DNA from: Larimichthys crocea
Lineage: Eukaryota; Chordata; Actinopteri; Sciaenidae
Length of the DNA stretch: 64,000 nucleotides
Reading direction: 5' to 3'
Assembly (NCBI RefSeq): GCF_000972845.2
Contig: NC_040022.1
Coordinates: 3,292,047 to 3,356,046 of the forward strand
Within the stretch, counting starts at the first letter, position 1, and every line of letters begins with the position of its first letter. A model generated the notes under the pieces. It was not told where the DNA came from. It searched no databases and saw nothing but the letters and a program-made list of their open reading frames with translations. This document shows, in pieces, positions 25,998 through 38,300 of this stretch. The position numbers and the translations under genes were made by a program.

Positions 25998-28004
25998 ACT
26001 TCACAAAACCTAACCCACAAAGCCGAATCTTGTATTCATCTGCAACACTTCTTTTCTCACTCGTGTGAGTTTTCAGACACTTACGACAACAGGACTTTGC
26101 ACATTGTTACAAAAACCTCTGAGCACAAAGATTAACATACTTCATGTATCGTAGTGTTGCTCAATACTGGACCTGCTGTGTGTGCAGAGCTGTGTTTGAA
26201 ATGGGGCTGCTGCACTGTTTTGATTTTAATTTTTTCTGTATGAACTGAATCTGCTGTGATCATTTCTTTCTTATTGATCAAAGATGTTTTGTCTAAAGTT
26301 GCAAAATAATGGAAAAAAACAGGAGCTCATTTCAGATGACAGACGAAGAGAGATGTTTGTGTGTCAGCCTCTGGTGGGACGGGGAATTTTCTGTCTTCCT
26401 CCAGGGTGTGATGTGAAATGATACTTTAAAATATCAACTGCAGCCACCTTCGCTCTCTAACACAGCCTCCTCTGTCTCTCCTCTCTCAGATGACGCCCGT
26501 CTGTTTGGCTTCGTCCGGATCACAACGGGTGACGCCATGAGCAAACGAGCCAAGTTCACTCTCATCACCTGGATCGGCGAGAACATCAGCGGGCTGCAGC
26601 GTGCCAAGATCAGCACCGACAAGGCGATGGTCAAAGAGATCGTGCAGGTCAGAGACTGTGGTGGTGTCACATGTGGAGAGAGCAGCAATTAAAATAATGA
26701 CTGTCATCATGAGAGTAAAATAGAGAGAAGCTGTAATGGTCCCTTTGGGGAAACTGGGTGGTTACAGAGGCAATATGGCAACAGGATGATGATGGATACA
26801 GTTTACAGCTACAAAACAACAAACCATTTTACCCCCAGATGATATGAGAGTGACACATAGTGACGGGAAAAATAAGCAACAGAACATACAGAGTCACATC
26901 ACATGAAAGAAACAGGCGTCGCTATGACCCAGAGATACAAAATGCGTCAGAATTCGAAATGTTTTCTCATTTACAAAAGTTAAAGCGGCAATTAATGGAA
27001 TAAATCATGTTGGGGAGTGACATGATGATTCATGCTTCCTCAGCAGGAGACCAGAAGAAAGCCAAAGGGAGAGTAAACATTGGACTTTATTGGGTAGAAT
27101 CAACGGGATGCGTAAACAAAATAGAAACTCTTACTTACTCATACATCAGTAACACAGACTAAAACCTGGATGTAGACTCTATGACGACCCCTACAACCTT
27201 TTAGCCTCACTGTTGGTGTTCCTCAGGGTTCCGTTCTGGGTCCCCTCCTCTTTTCTCTTTACACCATGACACTCGACTCTGTTATTCACTGGCGTAGCTT
27301 TTCCTAACACAGCTATGCAGATGACATTCAGCTTTTTCTCTCTTAATCCTGCATAACTCCTGCATAGCTACAGAGACCAAAACTGTTTTTTGTACCAGGC
27401 TGTAAACATGTTTATTTCTGCTGTGAAGTTGGACATTTGGACATGGGGACTTATGGAGACTGACTCACTTCTGGAGCCAGCCTCAAGTGGACGTTAGAGG
27501 AACTGCAGTTTTTTCCACTTTTCCACACGCTGTACTGGCTTTACTTCACAGCCACGGATGGTAACTGTTGGTACCATCACAGGTGTCTGGAGCTACACAA
27601 TAGCTTTTCAGAAACCTGCGGTTACGTCACAGAGACTACGTCAAGGTTTTAGACAGTCTATGACCAAAGATCCAAAACTGGCTAAGCCCGCTCAACGTTT
27701 ATTTAGGATTTACATCCATAAATATCATGTTAGAAGTTCTGGATGAAATACAATGTCCTCAGGTAATTACTTATTCAATTCACTGAAAATTACATCAGAG
27801 GTTTGTTTTTATACGACAGCTGAAAAGTGTTGTTGTGAACATTTTTGGTTCAACACGATATTTATCCTCTGTGTGTTTGACTTGTATCTGCAGAATTTTG
27901 CCAAGGAGTTCATGTTTAGCGACCCGAGGGAACTGGACGAAGACAACATCCGTATGGAGCTGAAGAAGGCGGGTGGAGCCAATTACGACGCTCAGGCCGA
28001 GTAG
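19062..28004 (+). CDS. cotl1: Coactosin-like protein, complete
   Basis: Four exons, 19062-19138, 19988-20070, 26490-26647 and 27894-28004 (TAG), sum to 429 nt, 142 aa, the same length as human COTL1. All junctions are GT-AG and keep frame. The protein is one ADF-homology domain. It starts MATQIDKEACREAYN and ends KKAGGANYDAQAE. Lys75 (needed for F-actin binding in the human protein) and Lys131 (implicated in 5-lipoxygenase binding) are both present. COTL1 is a cytosolic F-actin side-binding protein and a 5-lipoxygenase chaperone. Intron 2 is 6.4 kb and holds LINE fragments and CA repeats. klhl36 follows in the same orientation, as near human COTL1 on 16q24. Confidence 0.97.
19832..19871. repeat. 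(CA)n microsatellite, cotl1 intron 1
   Basis: About twenty CA units. Confidence 0.95.
21790..22100 (-). mobile_element. LINE reverse-transcriptase fragment, antisense in cotl1 intron 2
   Basis: The minus strand reads LTVGVPQGSVLSPFLFT, the conserved RT block of CR1/L2/Rex-type non-LTR retrotransposons, then a corrupted YADD-like end (CATCTGCATAGC at 21847-21858). It is followed on the other side by the GAGGCTGGCTCCA block of the dispersed composite repeat. Confidence 0.75.
25354..25404. repeat. (CA)n microsatellite
   Basis: About 25 CA units, preceded by AATATTTCCTCGTT. Confidence 0.95.
25941..25996. repeat. (GC)5-(CA)n microsatellite
   Basis: Preceded by AATATTTCCTCATT, almost the flank of the CA run at 25354. 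The GC-CA alternating purine-pyrimidine run is a classic Z-DNA-prone sequence. Confidence 0.95.
27190..27600 (+). mobile_element. LINE RT fragment fused to a dispersed repeat, cotl1 intron 3
   Basis: The plus strand reads LTVGVPQGSVLGPLLFSLYT, then after a stop SYADDIQLF, both classic CR1/L2/Rex RT motifs, with sequence lost between them. It then runs straight into a non-LINE block (TGTACCAGGCTGTAAACATG...CTGGAGCCAGCCTC) also found at 13.8 kb and 50.8 kb. Non-functional. Confidence 0.8.
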
Positions 28005-30060
28005 AGAAGCACAGATGTCCACGGGAAGGGTTTGGGGGGGGGGGGGTTAAGTAATGGGGTTGGGTCTAGTCTGGGTTGGGTTGGAATAGGTGGGTGGTGG
28101 GGAGTATTGGGGCAGGGCTGCTACCTCTGTTGGGAGAGCGAGGCGGGACGGAGAGGGCGCTCGATGAAAGGGAAATGCATGCAACGCACACACACAAACA
28201 CATTTTCCTTCAAAGTGAGTTCCGGCAAAAAGAATTTGCTCATTTGCAAGACAAACAAATTCGGGGTGCCCCAGGAGCAGCTCGTAGGAAAAGTAGAAGT
28301 GTTTCAAGTACTAACCAAACACTGTTTATACTGCGGCTCATTGGAATACAGTGTCTTGTTTTCTTTAGCTTCTCTAGCTGTCAGATCCTGATAGTGCAGA
28401 TGCTGCTGGTGCACCTCTGAATCCATAACATCTGCATGAGGTCGCTTATATACTCGATTTTAACAAAGCCTGGGTGAGCTGCATCGGATTGTCTCTGGAA
28501 GATTAAAAACGTGAATCCACATCTGGGAGATCTTCTCTGAGACTTCAGACTCGTGGTGACACTCGTGGACGTTTCTCTATCGTTGAAGGAATAGTTTGAT
28601 ATTTTGTATCTTTCAAGCTCACTACTTACCATTTTATGTCTTGTTTGTTTAGTCACAAAAGTCCAGGAATAGTCGATGGTGATATTTCACACTTTTTTGT
28701 CACCAATCAAACCAGATTTAACGTGTTATTTAATGAGCTTTAGATATGTTAGCACGTATATTCGTTTACTTTTTTTCAGTCTAGCAGTTCTGAAAAATCT
28801 CAAACTACTCCTTTAAAGGTTGATCCAGGGCAACACGAAGTGTCTGCACACGCCGCCGTGTTCACAGCGACGACGTGTTGTTAAAATGAAGCGTATAAGC
28901 GCTCTTAAAGATCACAGAATGCCTTCTCTCCTCTCCGACCCTCTGGCCTCTCCCCAAGTCAGCTCATGGTTGGTTATCTACTGTGTTGTGCATCGTCATC
29001 TCGCGCTCATCCTCATCTCAGCTGGGCTACAGTTCAGCAACCGTTTGCTAGGAATCATTTCATGTAATGAGGACGTGAGAAAACAAAGAAAAACTGAAGG
29101 GTTTCACTTCAAAATCTCGTATTGTGATCGTCATGGATCATATTTTAAGAATGAGTTTTCTCTTGCACTCTGGCAGGCATTGTTGGACACCAGAGCGTGC
29201 TCTTAGTCATGATACACTGTACCCTCCGGGAGGAAAAGATCTCCATTTTCTAACAATATCCTTGGTGATGGTTTTTTGCTTGAGTCATAGGGCTAAGTAC
29301 ACATTAAGCCACCTCTTCATCTGCAGCCAGACAGCTGTGTTTGGATTGCAAAGTCAACCATTACGTCTTGTGCTGACTGGACTGTAATTCAGCCTCCTGT
29401 CTTCAAAGTCACTCGTTTTGTGCCGTGAATGTCTTTCAGCGCTCGTCCAAATGTCTTTTTGGACCTTGTTTCACTGTACTTTTTAGTCAGTTTCTGTTGG
29501 ATGTAATTGATGTTAGCAGTTTCCCAGAGCTCGGACAGTACACGGTAAAGCATGCCTGTACATATTATATTATAGAAACAACTAATATATTGATCTCAGC
29601 CACCTGCAGTAAAGACTGAATGTTTCCACAAAGGATTTTGTGAATGGAGATCTTTTCTTCTGGTGTTTCATCTCACAATCGAACCCTTAAAGGAATCCAT
29701 GCATACTATAACCTTCTGTGTTTGACTGCCTTAGTCTCCCAGGGAGAGAGAGGCATCATGGGAGCTTGTGGACACTACACTGTGATTGGCTATCCTCCTT
29801 ACACATGGGCGGGGCTTTGATTGGCACGTGGCCCATCACAACGTGGGTTTAACGGGGCTTAATCATCTCGACCCAGGATGGAGGAGGAGGAGCCATTTCT
29901 CGGTTGTAGCATCTGTTTATTTGGTTTCATCCCTCCTCCCCCTCCCCCCTGCAAAAAAAAAAATTGGATTAGTTTTTTTGTTTTTGAGATGAATTTTATT
30001 TTCTCTAATCCTTTTACCTTTGTTTTGTTTTTATTTGAATAAAAGAGCGTTGTTATCTTG
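28005..30060 (+). other. cotl1 3' UTR (inferred) with candidate poly(A) site
   Basis: Non-coding sequence after the cotl1 stop, with a G13-type homopolymer at 28035-28047 and AATAAA at 30038-30043, a plausible distal polyadenylation signal. Another AATAAA lies near 30322. Extent is inferred. Confidence 0.45.
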
Positions 30061-32856
30061 AACATTGGCAGAAGAGATTTTCCAAAAAACAAAATGATGC
30101 AAAAAAAAAAGAAGAAGAAACTGAGTGGGCACAAGACGAGTCATTTCAAAATAAAAATTGATGTTTTTTCCAAAATCTGCTTCTCAAAGTGTCTTTTTGT
30201 CTCTCTGAAGTTCAAAAGATTACAAATACTTAATGTAATGTCTATTATCCGTTATGTTTTTTTAGCTTTAACATTTCATCTGTCTTTTTGTGTCAAATGT
30301 CTAATTTGTTGGAAATAATCTGAATAAAAACCCATCGTGGAGTCGTAATGAAATGAAGTCAAAGTCAGAATAAAGAGATCAGTCTTGAGTAATTAGAAAC
30401 GTTTGTGGACTTCAGGTCTGCACAGCAACCGTCTCTGAGAGCTTAGGGGACCCCCGAGCGTTTCCATGGTCACGGCTGTAACCGTCATGCTTAGCCAGTC
30501 AGGGAGGAGGACGAAATGCTCTGTAGTGTTCTCAATTAGGTCCTCAGTATCTGTCCTCGTCTCTCTGTTGTAGTTTTAAAGAACAGGTTGCAGGTTGGAG
30601 AACCAATCGGTGTGCAGAAACAAAGCAACAAAGACGTTCTGAAAGTTTTTCTTGCAGTTTTATTTTTCAGTGTTTGTTAATTATAAAAACCATGGGACTG
30701 TTCCCTGTCAAAGATTGTTTATGAGGACAAAGAAGCATCACTCTGTAACTCCACTGCACGACCTCGTCGCTTCATCTTGATAGTCACGTTCTTCCAGTTA
30801 AACTTGATTCACAGCAAATCACTAGTTTAAGCTTTTAACTCAGATGACTTTCTAGTTGTGAATAAAGATCTTCAGTAAATAGTTTGTGAGAAATAAGGTG
30901 GACTGAATTTAGAATGTTTCAGCTACATAAGGACTCAGATATCAACGGACTGCCCAGCTCTCACTGTAAAGGCCAGATGTTGTTTTCTCGAGGGGCAAAA
31001 GGTCGATAGGCACGTTAATAAGAGATAAGAGAGACTTTATTGGCATCCTGTAACGAGTGCAGTGCAGCACACAGAGGAACGAATGATGCAATGTTCAGTG
31101 GAAGTGAAGCAAACATTCAAGATGCCATGTAAGGTGCAACAAGAAGAAAACAGGAAACAAGTTATAAACACAGATATTAATAGAAGTGAGTGTAAAACAG
31201 CAGTAAAAGCTGTGTGCAAGTACTCGAGTAAAGAAGTCATCAGTGGTGTGCAGGCTCCACTTCGTTTTTCATATGCACAGAGTACTTTCAGGTTCCTTTT
31301 AAAACTATGTTTGTGTCTTAATTTGACAGTTTATTAACTTTGTGAGCCATTTATTACTTTATATTTAAGATACTGTACACGTGAGTGTGTAGCAGAAAGT
31401 AGCATGTCCAATCACCAGGAAATTAGCATCAAACACGGATGTTTTATTTTAGCAGTGTGAGATATGATCTTCATTTTACAACTGTTTACACTGAAGGCTC
31501 TTCAATTTTATCAGATTTATTTATTATAAAGAAAAATCAGAAACTGAGACTTATTAAACATATTGTGACTCTTTTGCAGAGTTCTTGATTATTCTCTCTT
31601 AATGACACAAAAAAAGAGGAACCTTTAGTTTTACTTCTGCAAAAATGTGCACAATGTGTCAGATTGCAAAGATATTAAAATCCACCAACTTTGTTTGAGT
31701 CATGTCATTTTAATTCATAAGATTTGTCTCTGAGGAGGGCACACGCAGCATTGTGCAACATAAAGTATTGTAATATGCCGTTTATTGCAACATACTTAAC
31801 AATGTGGGTTCAACACAGAACTAGTCTGAGCAGGTCTGAGCTCTGTTGCTGTGGCCTGTCTGTTACTGCATCACCCTGCCACCTGCTGGTCCACCAACAG
31901 CCCAACACACGCACGCCTGTTCAAATATTTTAACGGGCTATTAAAGTTTTTATTTTTTAAGATAAGCTCATCAAATCTGGAAAATCAAAACTGAATAATA
32001 ATTTCTATCTCCATATTTTTATATTTATGTGTTTCAGTGATAGTTACAAATATGCTTCCATGTTTTCAGTCTGTAGTTTAAGGTCATTCACACACAGTTT
32101 TTCCAGGAGAGCCTGGTATTCAATGGAGGTCAGGATATTTAAATATTTATCTATAACACCTTTCAGATAAAGCAGTTTTACTACACACATTCACACAAAC
32201 ACCGATGGCAGAGGCTGCATCAAGAGCAATTTCAAGTTCGGTATCTTTTTTGAGGACACTTCGACCGGACTGGTGGAACTGGGAATTGACCTGTAATTTT
32301 TATAATATATTAATTATGGCCTGCTGTCAGATACTGTAAGGCTGCTGTTATATATCTGTAGATGTGACACACATATATGACTTTCTGAAGAGACAGAGTG
32401 ATACATTTTAGACTTAAATGTTAACAGACTTTGCTTTTCTCATAATAAGTCATGTTTAAAATGAACATGAGGTCCAGATTTGTATCACCTCCATTCAAGT
32501 TTAATGTGTTCCATACAATTTATTCTGTTATCTGACTCCAGATGTGAGAGAAAGGAAGAACTGGTTTTCAGATTTGGTTACATTGGCATTTAAAAAAAAA
32601 CTTTTATTGGAGATTTTTTCATTTTTTAAATGTTAGCATCTTCACATTGTCAAATCTGGCCCTCTTTAAAAAAGGTTTGGACACCGCTGTCTTACTGTCT
32701 GCAGATGTTATTGTTGTCTTATATCTATACACAAACAGACAGACAGATAGATATATAGATATATCTGTGTTTAGACACTGAGAGCACCATAAAACCAAAG
32801 TTCTTTGTGTTTGTACACATACCTGATTAATAAAAGGTATTATTATTATTATTGTT

Positions 32857-32887
<31 letters not shown>

Positions 32888-33419
32888 TTCTCCTCTTTCT
32901 TTCTATTCTTCTTATAGTAGTAGTATTTAGCTCCATTCAATAACTGAACTGAAACATTTAGTAACATTACTGCTCTTGAACGGACCCGCATAGCGCTGCT
33001 TGTGATTGGTCAATCAAAACACATCTTCGATTTCAAAATAAAATGACAGAACAGTAAAGAACAGAGGGGCGATGACATTAGTATTATTATTATATTATTA
33101 TTATCATTATTATTATAGTTAAAATGACATAAAGAGTTCGACTTTGAATGACTGCTGGCTCCTGACTTTTTTTTTAATTCACCAAAAAGTTAAAAGAAGT
33201 TAAGATGAGCTGGTTTGTGACGATTCCTCAACTTAAAACCTCTAAAACTCCTAAAAAGTTGTTTTCAGGCCACATGAAAGAAACATACGAAGTTATTCCA
33301 AACGTCGGGTTTATGGGGTTGTAAAATTTGACGACATTCATTTTATATTTTTCCTCATTTTTAAACGCCATGAATGTTTTAGCTACCTGGCGTTTTATTT
33401 TGAAAATCCAAACCGGAGG
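30061..33419. other. Intergenic interval between cotl1 and klhl36
   Basis: AT-rich sequence with simple repeats ((TAT)n/(TTC)n at 32838-32886, (TTA)n near 33080) and a probable decayed dispersed repeat around 31021-31090 (GAGACTTTATTGGCATCCTG). No exon recognised. Confidence 0.6.
32838..32886. repeat. (TAT)n then (TTC)n microsatellite
   Basis: Two adjoining trinucleotide runs. On the minus strand the second reads as (GAA)n. Confidence 0.9.
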
Positions 33420-33668
33420 TGTGTGTGTTATTCCACGCTCGCTGACCGGACGTCGTGCCGCTCTCGTGTGTTGCTTCAAACACGGTTTACCGGGACGTGT
33501 CTCCGCGAGGAAGCTCCGCGTGCGGACAGAGACATGTCTCACGAGGCGGGAAACTCTGTGTCGTCGTTGAAAAGCCGCCATGTTGACGGGTCCGTCTGCT
33601 AAGCTGCGGTAACGAGAGATGCTACCGGAGAGGAACCGGATGCCTTCCGCTCCACCGTGCGTCCAGAT
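33420..33668 (+). promoter_or_regulatory. klhl36 promoter and probable non-coding first exon
   Basis: CpG-rich island in an AT-rich neighbourhood, ending at a good donor (CCAGAT|GTGAGT, exon end 33668). The next acceptor on the plus strand that leads to a KLHL start is at 35289. GCCGCCATGTTG at 33574-33585 fits a YY1 site of the kind found at housekeeping-gene start sites. Exon 1 is inferred, not proven. Confidence 0.55.
33580..33612 (+). CDS. Possible upstream ORF in klhl36 exon 1
   Basis: ATG in a perfect GCCGCC-ATG Kozak context opens a 10-codon frame (MLTGPSAKLR, stop TAA). If transcription starts upstream of 33580 it would be translated before klhl36. The same bases could simply be the YY1 motif marking the start site. 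Confidence 0.3.
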   Translation: MLTGPSAKLR

Positions 33669-33862
33669 GTGAGTAACAATGTAGAGAGCGACTGTGTGTG
33701 TGTGTGTGTTCCTGCTTTTCTACATAATGAGTACCTTCGTGTTTTCACCGCACAAATGAGGACTGTCCGTCTGTGGGTTCAGTGACACCTAGCGGCGAAG
33801 TTTCGCATTGCAACCAAACAAATTCTCATTTCTTCTGTGCATGTATAAAACTCACTGGATTC

Positions 33863-34967
33863 TAGAGCTGCACGGTACCCCCGCTGCCAAATCGTAACAG
33901 TTCCTACTATACAGTGGTCCCTCGTTTATCGCGGGGGATACGTTCTAAAAATAATCCGCAATAAACGAAATCCGCGAAGTAAGTTTTATACATGCTTTAA
34001 GGCCGTAAAACCCCTAACCACACACTTTTATGCACCTTTTTACACGCATTTTGTACAGTACTCCCTTAATCAGGACGCAGAACACATGTGCGGTTCTTCC
34101 TTAGCCAATCAGGACGCAGAACACAATGCGCGTTCAAACTGTACAGTACGCTGTAAAAAAAAAAAACATGCAAAATTACACTAAAAAAATCCGCGAAACA
34201 GCGAGTCCGCGAAAAGTGAACCGCGTTATAGCGAGGGATGACTGTACTAGAAATTCTACACGACGGTCCTACCGTGGATTACTATACTACTATGGATTAC
34301 TATCCTACCGTGGATTACTAAACTACCGGTGCCAGTTTCCGCCTCTGCTCTCCTCCCGGCTTCTCATTGCATGATACTCCCTGTAAACAAACCAACATGG
34401 CAACTACTGCAACCGACCTCCACAGCTGCTGAATGATTGGCTGTTTGCCTGTCACTGGTGACATCTGGGGATATGATAGGCTGTTTGCACACGCTGGCTC
34501 CACCCGTCTGTTAGCTGATTGGCTGTTAGTGTGTTTCTGCCGGCAAGAACGAACTCCGCGAAAACAGCTCAGCTTCCATAGAAACTCGCTTCAGAACAAA
34601 CAACAAGCTAAAGTTCTGTCTGGCCCAGACGTGCACGGCTTACAGTCACAAACACAAGACAACACACTCACCATGGCAGAAGCACCGGGCCCAAGCGCCG
34701 TGTCTGTCGCGGCGTTGTCTGTGACAACAATAATTTTGCTCAAAAAACCAAACTGGTTGTTTCAAACTTATTTCAGTCTAATTCTTACTTCACCAGTTTT
34801 ATGTGCATGCACCAAACAACATTATAAGTAATTAATAAGTATTTATAACGTACAAATACATTGCAGTTCATTAAAATATCAATAAAATAATAATAAAAAA
34901 GGCTGCAGTATCGTGATAATACCTGGAACCGTGATACTACACTCTTTTTGATATCGTGACAACTCTA
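33863..34967. mobile_element. hAT-like element (1105 bp) in klhl36 intron 1
   Basis: The left end is TAGAGCTGCACGGTAC and the right end, inverted, is TAGAGTTGTCACGATATC. They are flanked by near-matching 8-bp sequences CTGGATTC (33855-33862) and CTGTGTTC (34968-34975), as expected for an old hAT 8-bp target duplication. An open stretch at about 34673-34830 may be a decayed coding remnant. It carries a nested pogo-like MITE. Confidence 0.65.
33912..34244. mobile_element. pogo/Tigger-like MITE (333 bp), nested
   Basis: The left end is CAGTGGTCCCTCGTTTATCG. The right end is the inverted partner ...CGTTATAGCGAGGGATGACTG. It is flanked by TA on both sides (33910-33911 and 34245-34246), the TA target duplication of Tc1/mariner-pogo elements. 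No coding capacity. Confidence 0.88.
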
Positions 34968-35313
34968 CTGTGTTCCATCACATACAGGAGTTTACTGCCG
35001 TGACTTATCGTGCAAGCGAAAAAGATGTTTATTTTGAGAGAAACTTGCCCCAAAATATGAAACATTTGATTTTATATTTTACTCAAGTTACTTATTGTTG
35101 TATAATACAATATTAGATTGAAGGCTGAGCTGTAACTTATTACTGGCACCTGACCGCCTCACTGTAACTTTACCTGTCCTGCTTCTCATTTGTGTTTGGG
35201 ATTAATTTACTGTTAGGAGTGAGATACTTTTAGTGACTAATGTAATACTAATTTGTGTCTGTCTCTATGCATATGTTTGCCCCCTTTAGGTGATACCTAT
35301 CTGAGGGGACGTA

Positions 35314-38300
35314 ATGGACAATGGCAAACTGAGCCGTGTGTGTCGGCCTCAGCGGATCAGTGAATCGTCCAAGGTCAGTGTGTGTGATCAGATCACAGAG
35401 CATACAGTCAGACTCGCATATAAATTACAATCAAGAAGGGAACAGTATTCACTTACATTGGCTGAGGCAGGACAGTGTTTCATTTCAAGAGTCACAGTAA
35501 ACATGACTACAGAACTACAAGGGATAGTGCAAGGCTTCATTATCAACACCAACTAATCCTCATATACAAAAATGATAAATTTTTTATAATCTGAGCACAG
35601 CAGGCAGAGTGACACAGTAATTTTTAGTATCATTTTGCATCTTTATAATTCAATAAAAAAAATACAAGGTTTTTTCTTTTGGCCTGTGGCTCAATACTGA
35701 GTTTTTGTTTTGCCCCTCCAAAGGAAAAAAAAGTGAAATTACTTGTTTCACTACTAAAATTTGATTTATAACATTTATTACGTGTAAAAGAGCCACGTGA
35801 TTAAATAATTTAAGCACCGTTCAAGATAGCGGAGAGCTAAACCAGAAGCTGCAACATGATGTCAGTACATAGCCGAGCTGTTTTACTTACTTCACATTAA
35901 TTTATCTACGTTTGTTAGCCCAAAATATCGTCATCTATTTAGCTCTGGATGTAGCAGAGATCTCTGGAGGCTCACGTGTTTCAGTGTCAATGAATCAAAC
36001 TGAATCTAGGGGAATTTTTGAAGCGCCCTTGAACAAACCTGTTGTCAGTGTGTTGTTGCGTTGTGTTGGCAGGTTTTCCGCTGTGTGGATCAGGCTGTGG
36101 CGGTGTTGCAGGGCTTCAACGAGCAGCGGCAGCACAGCCAGTTCTGTGATGTGGTGCTGGTAGCCGATGACCAGCGGGTCCCTGCTCACCGAGCCCTGCT
36201 GGCTGTCTCCAGTCCGTACTTCCATGCTATGTTCACGCTGGGCATGAGGGAGGAACGCCAGGAGGAGGTACATAAGCTGAAACTATTCTACACTGGGAAA
36301 ACCAGGGAATTGTAGAAAGACTTTGTGTGTTTGTGTTTTCCTCATTGCTGTCTTAATTTGTAGATTGTTAATAGTAATGTCATGTATGTCGTTTACAGCC
36401 GGAGGACATCAGAGGGAAAACCAGAAAACATTTCCTCCATAAAATATGATCCAGTTTCACCAGAATCAGTGAAATAGTTGCTGCTGTGTGACTTAGTGCC
36501 GTAAAGCGTTACGTACTTCTCCCGACCCGGAGCCCAAAGTTACATAGTGTGAGAACAGACGTACGAGTGACAGAAGTCAGTGTAGCATCAACAGGATTTA
36601 ACAGTCGTTAGTTTAGTAGAGGAAAGTTACACAGTGCGGCTTTAACCTCCGCCGTCATCTTCCTGTCTGTAGGTGGAGCTGGTTGGGATGTCCTACATCG
36701 GTCTGAACGCTGTAGTGGACTTCCTGTACAGTGGAGAGCTGCCATTGGATGGAGGTAACATTGACTATGTGCTGGAAGCTGCCCACCTCCTGCAGGTAAG
36801 AAACCATGCACTTTCTGTTTAACACGTTCAAATCTTTGGATGTTTGAAATAGTTTGTAATGAATCACAGCTTTTATTTGCAAAAGTGTAAATGTGTTCTC
36901 GTTCAGGTGTGGTGTGTGGTGGATTTCTGCTGTCAGTACCTGGAGAGGGAGGTGAGTGAGGACAACTACCTGTACCTGCAGGAGCTGGCTCTGCTCTACA
37001 GTCTGGAGCGTCTTGACGCATTCATTGACCACTTCATCCTCGCACGCTTCGCCACGCTGTCTTTCACGCCTGATTTCCTTCGTGACATTCCTTTACACAA
37101 ACTCACCTCCTACCTCTCCAGTGGCCAGGTAAATACTCCAAGGAGTTTCCATGTTGAGATCGAAGGAGTTGAAGAATTAATCTCATCCACATCGTCATAA
37201 GAAGATGCCAGCATTCACCTCTAGCTCCTCTCTTCATCATCAGGTTCAGCACGACAGTGAGCAGGCGCTTCTTCAGGCCACCCTGCAGTGGCTCAGCCAG
37301 AGTCCTGAGCGGACCGCCCACGCGAGGCAGCTCCTCTCCCACATCCGCTTCCCTCTGATGCCGATGGGGGACCTAGTGGGCCGGGTGCTCCCAGGCGTGC
37401 GGGCCCTGCTGCCGGAGGAAGCCGGCTGCGAGGCTCTGGTGGAGGAAGCTCTGGGGTACCACGCCAGGCCCAGCGCTCAGCCGCTCCTGCAAACAGGACG
37501 CACCACGCTGAGGGAAGGAGTGGAGCGGCTGCTGCTGATTGGAGGAGAGGTACAGGTGTGAATGTGTTTACTCTAAGTTTACTTTCACTGTAACTTTACT
37601 GCTTATAGTTGATTGTTAAATGAAACAGTTTGATGTCACTGCCTTGACATTTTGGGGAAATGATATAGCAACATGAGCAAGTCGACCTTTAGACTTGAGA
37701 CTTGACTGAGGAGATACTTGATTTGATCTTTAATGTAATAACAAGCTGCTAAAATTGTTTTTAATTGTTATAATTTCTTTTCTTATGGAGGTGTCGGATC
37801 GTGGAGAGGAGCTGAGCGCCAACGTTTGCCGGCTGGATGGTGAAACAGGAAGCTGGGAGGTGGAAACGGAGCTGCCGGCCCAGCGGAGCCACCACTGCCT
37901 GGCGGTGCTGGGGGGCTTCATCTTCACTGCCGGTGGTAGTTCGTCCAGGGACAACGGTGGAGACGCCGCCTGCAACCTGCTGTACAGATACGACCCCCGC
38001 CACAACCAGTGGACCAGGGTACTGTACCATTCTCTGTTACTTGTTCAGTGTACAAATTAAGTGAACACACAAACAAAGCTGCCAGAAAATGTAACTTCTG
38101 AACCTTGTGATGTTTTTCCAGGGTGCTCCAATGAACCAGCGGCGAGTGGATTTTTACTTGGGGGCAGTTGGAGAGTGCCTGATCGCTGTGGGTGGGAGGA
38201 ACGACACTGGAGCTTTGTCCTCTGTGGAGGTTTATTGTCCCGCTGAGGACTGCTGGACCTACGTGGCAGGACTGCCCAGGTAGGAACACATTACTACTGG

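Larger units (their letters stand above)
20071..26489. other. cotl1 intron 2
   Basis: Long intron without recognised exons. Contents: a G-rich GGGTGGAGGGTGGAGGGTGGG tract type sequence at 22986-23015, an antisense LINE fragment (21790-22100), and two CA microsatellites (25354, 25951). Otherwise no structure seen. Confidence 0.7.

Noticed and set aside
33228..33581. 117-codon minus-strand ORF at the klhl36 promoter
   Set aside because: It overlaps a CpG island and AT-rich flank, shows no family motif, and lacks a plausible start or splice context.
34433..34831. 132-codon plus-strand ORF in klhl36 intron 1
   Set aside because: It lies within the hAT-like element. It may include a decayed transposase piece but no catalytic or BED-finger motif is visible.
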